In this document: one piece after another, positions 60,326 to 64,000 of the stretch
How positions within the stretch are numbered: the stretch's first letter is position 1
Layout of the letters: each line of letters starts with the position of its first letter
Source of the DNA: Larkinella terrae
GTDB lineage: Bacteria; Bacteroidota; Bacteroidia; Cytophagales; Spirosomataceae
Assembly: GCF_009668025.1 (NCBI RefSeq)
Contig: NZ_WJXZ01000014.1
Span: forward strand, 640,448 to 704,447
Direction: 5' to 3'
Length of the DNA: 64,000 nucleotides
Notes under the pieces: generated by a model
What the model saw: only the letters and a program-made list of their open reading frames with translations
Databases searched by the model: none
What the model was told of the DNA's origin: nothing
Translations under genes and position numbers: made by a program

Positions 60326-61437
60326 ACCGGATTCGATACATGGTTGAAAAAGAAATCCGGCAACTCCGCCGGAACCCGGTTTTGCTCCGGATCATGCTGG
60401 CGGCCCCGATCATGCAGTTGATTCTGCTGTCGTACGCGGCTAATTACGAAGTGAAAAACCTGAACATCGCCGTTGTCGATGGCGACCACACGACGTATTC
60501 GCAGCGGCTGGTTAGCAAGTTCCGGCACCTGACCAATTTCAACCTGAGCGGGTATCTGCCCAACGAGAAACAGGCCCGGCAAACGCTGCTGGCGGGCGAT
60601 GCCGACCTGGTGCTGGTAATTCCACCCCATTTTGAGCGGGACCTGGAGAAGGAGGGAAGCGCGGCCGTGCAGTTGCTGCTCAACGCCATCGATGGTTCCA
60701 AAGCCGGAATTGCCAACGGCTACGCCACGGCCATCATCCGGGATTTCAACGCCGATGTGGTGGCCGAAACGAAGGTCGTAGCGCCGGGCACGGTTCCGCA
60801 ACTGGACATTGAGAATCAGTACTGGTACAACCCGAAACTGGAATACAAAACCTTTATGGTGCCGGGCGTTTTGTTCGAACTGTTGCTGTTGGTAGGTGGT
60901 CTGGTGTCAGCGCTGAATATTGTGCGGGAAAAAGAAATCGGAACGATGGAACAGTTGAACGTGACGCCGATCCGCAAGCACGAATTTATTCTGGGCAAAT
61001 CGATTCCGTTTGTGGTTATCGGGCTGGTGCTGTTCACGATCGGGCTGCTGCTGGGGCGGTTTTTATTTCAGGTGCCGCTGGTGGGCAGCCTGGCGCTGAT
61101 GTACGTGTTTGCGGTTTTATTCCTGATATTGTGCGTTGGTCTGGGCCTGCTCATTTCGACACTGGCCGAAAACCAGCAGCAGGCGTTGTTTGTCTCGTTT
61201 TTCCTGCTCGTCTTATTCATTCTCCTGAGCGGTTTGTTTGCTTCCACCGAAAACATGCCGGTCTGGGCGCAGTGGCTCAATCTCATTAACCCGCTGAAAT
61301 ACATCATCGAAGTGGGCCGGAACGTGATGCTGAAAGGCAGCACCTTTGCGGATGTGAATCGGCAGTTTGCCGCGCTGGCGGGCATGGCCATCGGGTTGCT
61401 GCTGCTGGCGTCGTGGCGGTATCGGAAGACGGTTTAA
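60322..61437 (+). CDS. ABC-2 type permease 2 (YbhR-like)
   Basis: 371 residues, same layout as the preceding permease: one N-terminal helix, a periplasmic domain (about 45-175), then five helices, with REKEIGTMEQLNVTPIRKHEFILGKSIPFVV near 195. It overlaps the first permease by 4 bases and closes the operon; a repeat of the TTATTTCGC family begins 3 bases after its stop. E. coli YbhFSR exports cephalosporins, Na+/Li+ and dyes; the substrate here is unknown. Confidence 0.93.
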   Translation: MNRIRYMVEKEIRQLRRNPVLLRIMLAAPIMQLILLSYAANYEVKNLNIAVVDGDHTTYSQRLVSKFRHLTNFNLSGYLPNEKQARQTLLAGDADLVLVIPPHFERDLEKEGSAAVQLLLNAIDGSKAGIANGYATAIIRDFNADVVAETKVVAPGTVPQLDIENQYWYNPKLEYKTFMVPGVLFELLLLVGGLVSALNIVREKEIGTMEQLNVTPIRKHEFILGKSIPFVVIGLVLFTIGLLLGRFLFQVPLVGSLALMYVFAVLFLILCVGLGLLISTLAENQQQALFVSFFLLVLFILLSGLFASTENMPVWAQWLNLINPLKYIIEVGRNVMLKGSTFADVNRQFAALAGMAIGLLLLASWRYRKTV

Positions 61438-61439
61438 GA

Positions 61440-61555
61440 GTTTGGTGAGTTGTTTCGCGGAGTTAAGCGGAGGAAATGGAGTTAAGCAGAGATTATACAT
61501 AACTCCGCTTAACTCTTCTTTTCTCTGCTTAACTCCGCGAAACAACTCACCAAAC
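61440..61555. repeat. Inverted repeat of the TTATTTCGCAGAGTT family, copy 4
   Basis: Arms of 33 bp (61440-61472 and 61523-61555) pair with one mismatch. The inner part is the family word GTTGTTTCGCGGAGTTAAGC; the outer 10 bases, GTTTGGTGAG, are not shared with the other three copies yet are still mirrored exactly on the other side. Confidence 0.92.
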
Positions 61556-61613
61556 AAAGGTAGATAACCATAACCACCTGCTTTCTATAGCTGGATTCTA
61601 CTCTTTTTGAATT

Positions 61614-62945
61614 ATGAATAAAGCTATTGGAAGGTATCGCTGGACGATTTGTGGTCTGGTGTTTTTTGCAACCACGATTAATTACCTCGACCGGGTTGTC
61701 ATCAGTCTGTTGAAGGGCGACCTGGAGAGAGATTTTAACTGGACGGAAACCGACTATGCCAACCTGGTTTCGGTTTTCCAACTGGCCTACGCGCTGGGGA
61801 TGCTGGGCGTGGGGCGGCTGGTCGATAAGTTCGGTACCAAAATCGGCTATACTATTTCGCTGACGGCCTGGAGTATCGTCGGCATTCTGACGGCTTTTGC
61901 CAAAACAACGCTCGGATTCGGATTTGCCCGGGCGGGTCTGGGATTGAGCGAAGCCGGCAACTTTCCGGCGGCTATCAAAACCATTGCGGAGTGGTTTCCG
62001 AAAAAAGAACGCGCACTGGCAACCGGTATTTTCAATTCGGGTACCAACGTCGGCGCGATTCTGGCTCCGCTTAGCGTGCCTTACATAGCCGAATTCTGGG
62101 GCTGGCAGTGGGCGTTTATTCTCACCGGCGCCACCGGTTTTATCTGGCTGGTGTTGTGGCTCACGATTTACGATACGCCCGCAAACCATAAAAAAGTAAC
62201 CAAAGAAGAACTTGAGTACATCAACAGCGACAAAGACGAGCAAACCGAAGACCATACTTCTACCGAAAAAGTTTCCTGGTTCAAACTGCTGACGTTCCGG
62301 CAAACCTGGGCGTTCGTCCTCGGAAAAATGCTCACCGACCCGATCTGGTGGTTTTACCTGTTCTGGTTACCGGCGTTCCTGAAGGCCGAATACGGTCTGG
62401 CCGGGAAAGCCGCATCGTTGCCGGTGGCCGTTGTTTACACACTGGCCAGTTTCGGGAGTGTTTTTGGCGGCTGGCTACCACTTTACCTGATTAAAAGAGG
62501 CCTCCCGGTTTTCCGGGCCCGGAAAACGTCCATGCTGATCTACGCCATTTGTGCCGTTCCGGCGATTTTTATCCAGTATCTGGGTAGCATGGGACTATGG
62601 CTGGCGGTTTTGGGAATTGGCTTTGCCACCTCCGCCCACCAGGCCTGGAGCGCCAACATTTTCACGACGGTTTCGGATATGTTCCCCAAAAAGGCAGTGG
62701 CATCCGTCATTGGAATTGGCGGTATGGCGGGCGGTCTGGGCGGTATGCTCATTTCGACGCTGGCGGGAAAACTGTTTGATCATTACAAGGCACTCGGGCA
62801 TCTGGAAACCGGCTATTACATCATGTTCCTGATCTGCGGTTTCGGGTACCTGTTGGCCTGGGGCATCATGCACCTGCTGGTGCCGAGGTACAAGCTGATT
62901 GAACTTTCCAGCAAAAATACCCCCAAAAGTACGCCGGTAGCCTAA
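61614..62945 (+). CDS. MFS transporter, hexuronate (ExuT-like) family
   Basis: 443 residues, about 12 membrane helices. The anion:cation symporter signature is present: INYLDRVVISLL near the start, LVDKFGTKIGYTISL after helix 2, RAGLGLSEAGNFPAAIKTIAEWFPKKERALATGIFNSG, and DPIWWFYLFWLPAFL in the second half. This matches ExuT/GudP-type uptake systems for galacturonate, glucuronate or related sugar acids in the cytoplasmic membrane. With GH105 upstream it suggests import of pectin-derived uronates. No kinase or isomerase genes for uronates are in the window. Confidence 0.9.
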   Translation: MNKAIGRYRWTICGLVFFATTINYLDRVVISLLKGDLERDFNWTETDYANLVSVFQLAYALGMLGVGRLVDKFGTKIGYTISLTAWSIVGILTAFAKTTLGFGFARAGLGLSEAGNFPAAIKTIAEWFPKKERALATGIFNSGTNVGAILAPLSVPYIAEFWGWQWAFILTGATGFIWLVLWLTIYDTPANHKKVTKEELEYINSDKDEQTEDHTSTEKVSWFKLLTFRQTWAFVLGKMLTDPIWWFYLFWLPAFLKAEYGLAGKAASLPVAVVYTLASFGSVFGGWLPLYLIKRGLPVFRARKTSMLIYAICAVPAIFIQYLGSMGLWLAVLGIGFATSAHQAWSANIFTTVSDMFPKKAVASVIGIGGMAGGLGGMLISTLAGKLFDHYKALGHLETGYYIMFLICGFGYLLAWGIMHLLVPRYKLIELSSKNTPKSTPVA

Positions 62946-62956
62946 ACGGTTTTTGG

Positions 62957-63072
62957 TTTACGGTTTTCAGTTTACGCCGGGCCGACGTTTCGGTGCGGTT
63001 CCCCGCCGGAACTGGTGCACTCATAAATGCCGAATAGTCAATATATTAACCCCGTAAACTGAAAACCGTAAA
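62957..63072. repeat. Inverted repeat of TTTACGGTTTTCAGTTTACG words
   Basis: The 20-bp arms TTTACGGTTTTCAGTTTACG (62957-62976) and its complement (63053-63072) are perfect. A degenerate CGGTTTTTGGTTTA unit precedes the left arm. The gap is co-directional, between the MFS and deacetylase genes. Same family as 34269 and 7096. Confidence 0.9.
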
Positions 63073-63101
63073 ACTTTCCTCCCATCTCTCAACTTTTTCG
63101 G

Positions 63102-64000
63102 ATGAAACGACGCATCGTCCTTGGTTTTCTGTTGATAACCAGTGTCTTGTCGGGCGCAGTCGCCCAGATTGTGCGAAAACCGATTCCCGATAAGCTGGTC
63201 GTGCTGACGTTTGATGATGCGCCCGTTACCCACGCGACGGTAGTTGCTCCGTTGCTAAAGAAATACGGTTTTGGGGCGACGTTCTACGTCTGCGAATTCC
63301 CGCCCGATTTTGCCGATAAAAAGAAGTACATGAGCTGGGAGCAAATCCGGGAACTGGATCGGATGGGTTTCGAAGTTGCCAACCATACGCTGACGCACAG
63401 CAACGTGGCAAAACTCTCGAAGGCGCAGTTCCGGGCGCAACTCGATTCCCTCGAAGCCCGCTGCAAAACCTACGGGATCCAAACACCACTGACCACCTTT
63501 GCGTACCCCGGCTACGGCATCAGCCCCATTGCGTACGACGTTTTGAAGGAAAAAAACTACCAGTTTGCGCGGGTGGGCGGGGCGCGGGCCTACGATCCGA
63601 AAACCGATTATCCGTACCTGATTCCGAGTTACAGCACGACCGAGCCCAATAACTACGACAAAGAGCGGATTTTCAGCGCGTTTCAGCAGGCCAAAGACGG
63701 CAAGGTGGTCGTCATTACGATGCACGGCGTTCCCGACTACGCGCACGACTGGGTAACCACGCCCCCGGCCATTTTTGAAGCGTATCTGAAATACCTGCAC
63801 GACAACAAGTATAAGGTGATTGCCCTGCGCGATCTGGAACAATACGTCGACTACAAGGAGGCCCTGCGCACGATTCCGCCCCCACCGCCCCCGGTTTCGA
63901 TTCGGGTCGATCTAGACAAACCAAAAGGGCGAATGGAGCCGATTTGGGCCTGGTTTGGCTACGATGAACCGAATTATACGTACATGAAAGACGGCAAAAA
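63102..64000 (+). CDS. Polysaccharide deacetylase family protein (3' end outside window)
   Basis: 299 codons are visible before the window edge. It starts MKRRIVLGFLLITSVLSGAVAQ, a signal peptide. The NodB domain has motif 1 VLTFDDAP (catalytic and metal Asp pair), motif 2 NHTLTHSNV (two metal His), FAYPGYG and a late His in TMHGVPDY. Carbohydrate esterase family 4 enzymes remove acetyl groups from chitin, xylan or peptidoglycan. A Pro run (PPPPPPV) near residue 267 joins it to a further C-terminal part that is cut off. It follows the MFS transporter. Confidence 0.9.
   Translation, partial: MKRRIVLGFLLITSVLSGAVAQIVRKPIPDKLVVLTFDDAPVTHATVVAPLLKKYGFGATFYVCEFPPDFADKKKYMSWEQIRELDRMGFEVANHTLTHSNVAKLSKAQFRAQLDSLEARCKTYGIQTPLTTFAYPGYGISPIAYDVLKEKNYQFARVGGARAYDPKTDYPYLIPSYSTTEPNNYDKERIFSAFQQAKDGKVVVITMHGVPDYAHDWVTTPPAIFEAYLKYLHDNKYKVIALRDLEQYVDYKEALRTIPPPPPPVSIRVDLDKPKGRMEPIWAWFGYDEPNYTYMKDGK

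Noticed and set aside
1-64000. tRNA or rRNA genes
   Set aside because: Every gap was read for cloverleaf-like or rRNA sequence and none was found; small unusual RNAs could still be missed.

Overview
The window is a 64 kb chromosomal segment of a Bacteroidota bacterium, most likely Cytophagales / Spirosomataceae (Spirosoma-Larkinella type). The evidence is type IX secretion C-terminal sorting domains, Bacteroidota promoters of the form TTG-N19-21-TAnnTTTG, a pheT-zapA-rny cluster, methylmalonyl-CoA mutase genes mutA and mutB side by side, and many beta-barrel and family-of-unknown-function proteins typical of the phylum. Coding density is high and base composition is near 50% GC, except for an AT-rich lipoprotein gene (3528-4346) and a small PIN toxin-antitoxin pair (16948-17507). 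No rRNA, tRNA, prophage, transposase or CRISPR array was seen. The gene at each edge is cut.

Layout. 1-5 kb: end of a hybrid sensor kinase, a Rid-family protein, an HxlR regulator, an outer-membrane barrel, a Kbp/YgaU protein, the AT-rich lipoprotein and a VOC protein. 5-13 kb: a GT-C/TPR membrane protein, then on the minus strand pheT, a coiled-coil protein, zapA, a possible 6S RNA, and rny. 13-21 kb: riboflavin synthase, PASTA and T9SS-secreted proteins, rhodanese, toxin-antitoxin, miaA, a DUF4230 protein and an M1 peptidase. 21-29 kb: BNR protein, RqcH-like NFACT protein, AGE epimerase, MBL hydrolase, response regulator, WapI-like and Uma2 proteins. 29-40 kb: mutB-mutA, dnaA, two FemAB-like paralogues, DUF3108, a putative aminopeptidase, an OMP and recA. 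40-47 kb: PhzF, a MocR regulator, citrate synthase, an amidohydrolase remnant, a DUF3500 protein and a LysR regulator. 47-54 kb: glycerol-3-phosphate dehydrogenase, a P-type cation ATPase and a GH105 hydrolase. 54-61 kb: a complete efflux operon (TetR, TolC, HlyD, two ABC ATPases, two ABC-2 permeases) of the CecR/YbhGFSR type. 61-64 kb: a hexuronate-type MFS transporter and a polysaccharide deacetylase, which together with GH105, the epimerase and the BNR protein suggest use of plant polysaccharides.

The most striking content lies outside the genes. More than a dozen intergenic gaps hold long inverted repeats whose arms are built from short degenerate words repeated in tandem. They fall into several sequence families (for example TTATTTCGCAGAGTTAAGCG, AAACTGAAAACCGTAAA, GAATAACGAATATTGAA, AATGAACAATGAATAATG). 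They occur in convergent, co-directional and divergent gaps, so they are not simply terminators, and similar words also sit in frame inside mutA and an ABC ATPase gene. Independently, the heptamer AAAACCG and its complement CGGTTTT is many-fold over-represented on both strands in coding DNA. These two signals, plus a matched pair of 18-bp palindromes in front of the TetR and TolC genes, are the main leads.
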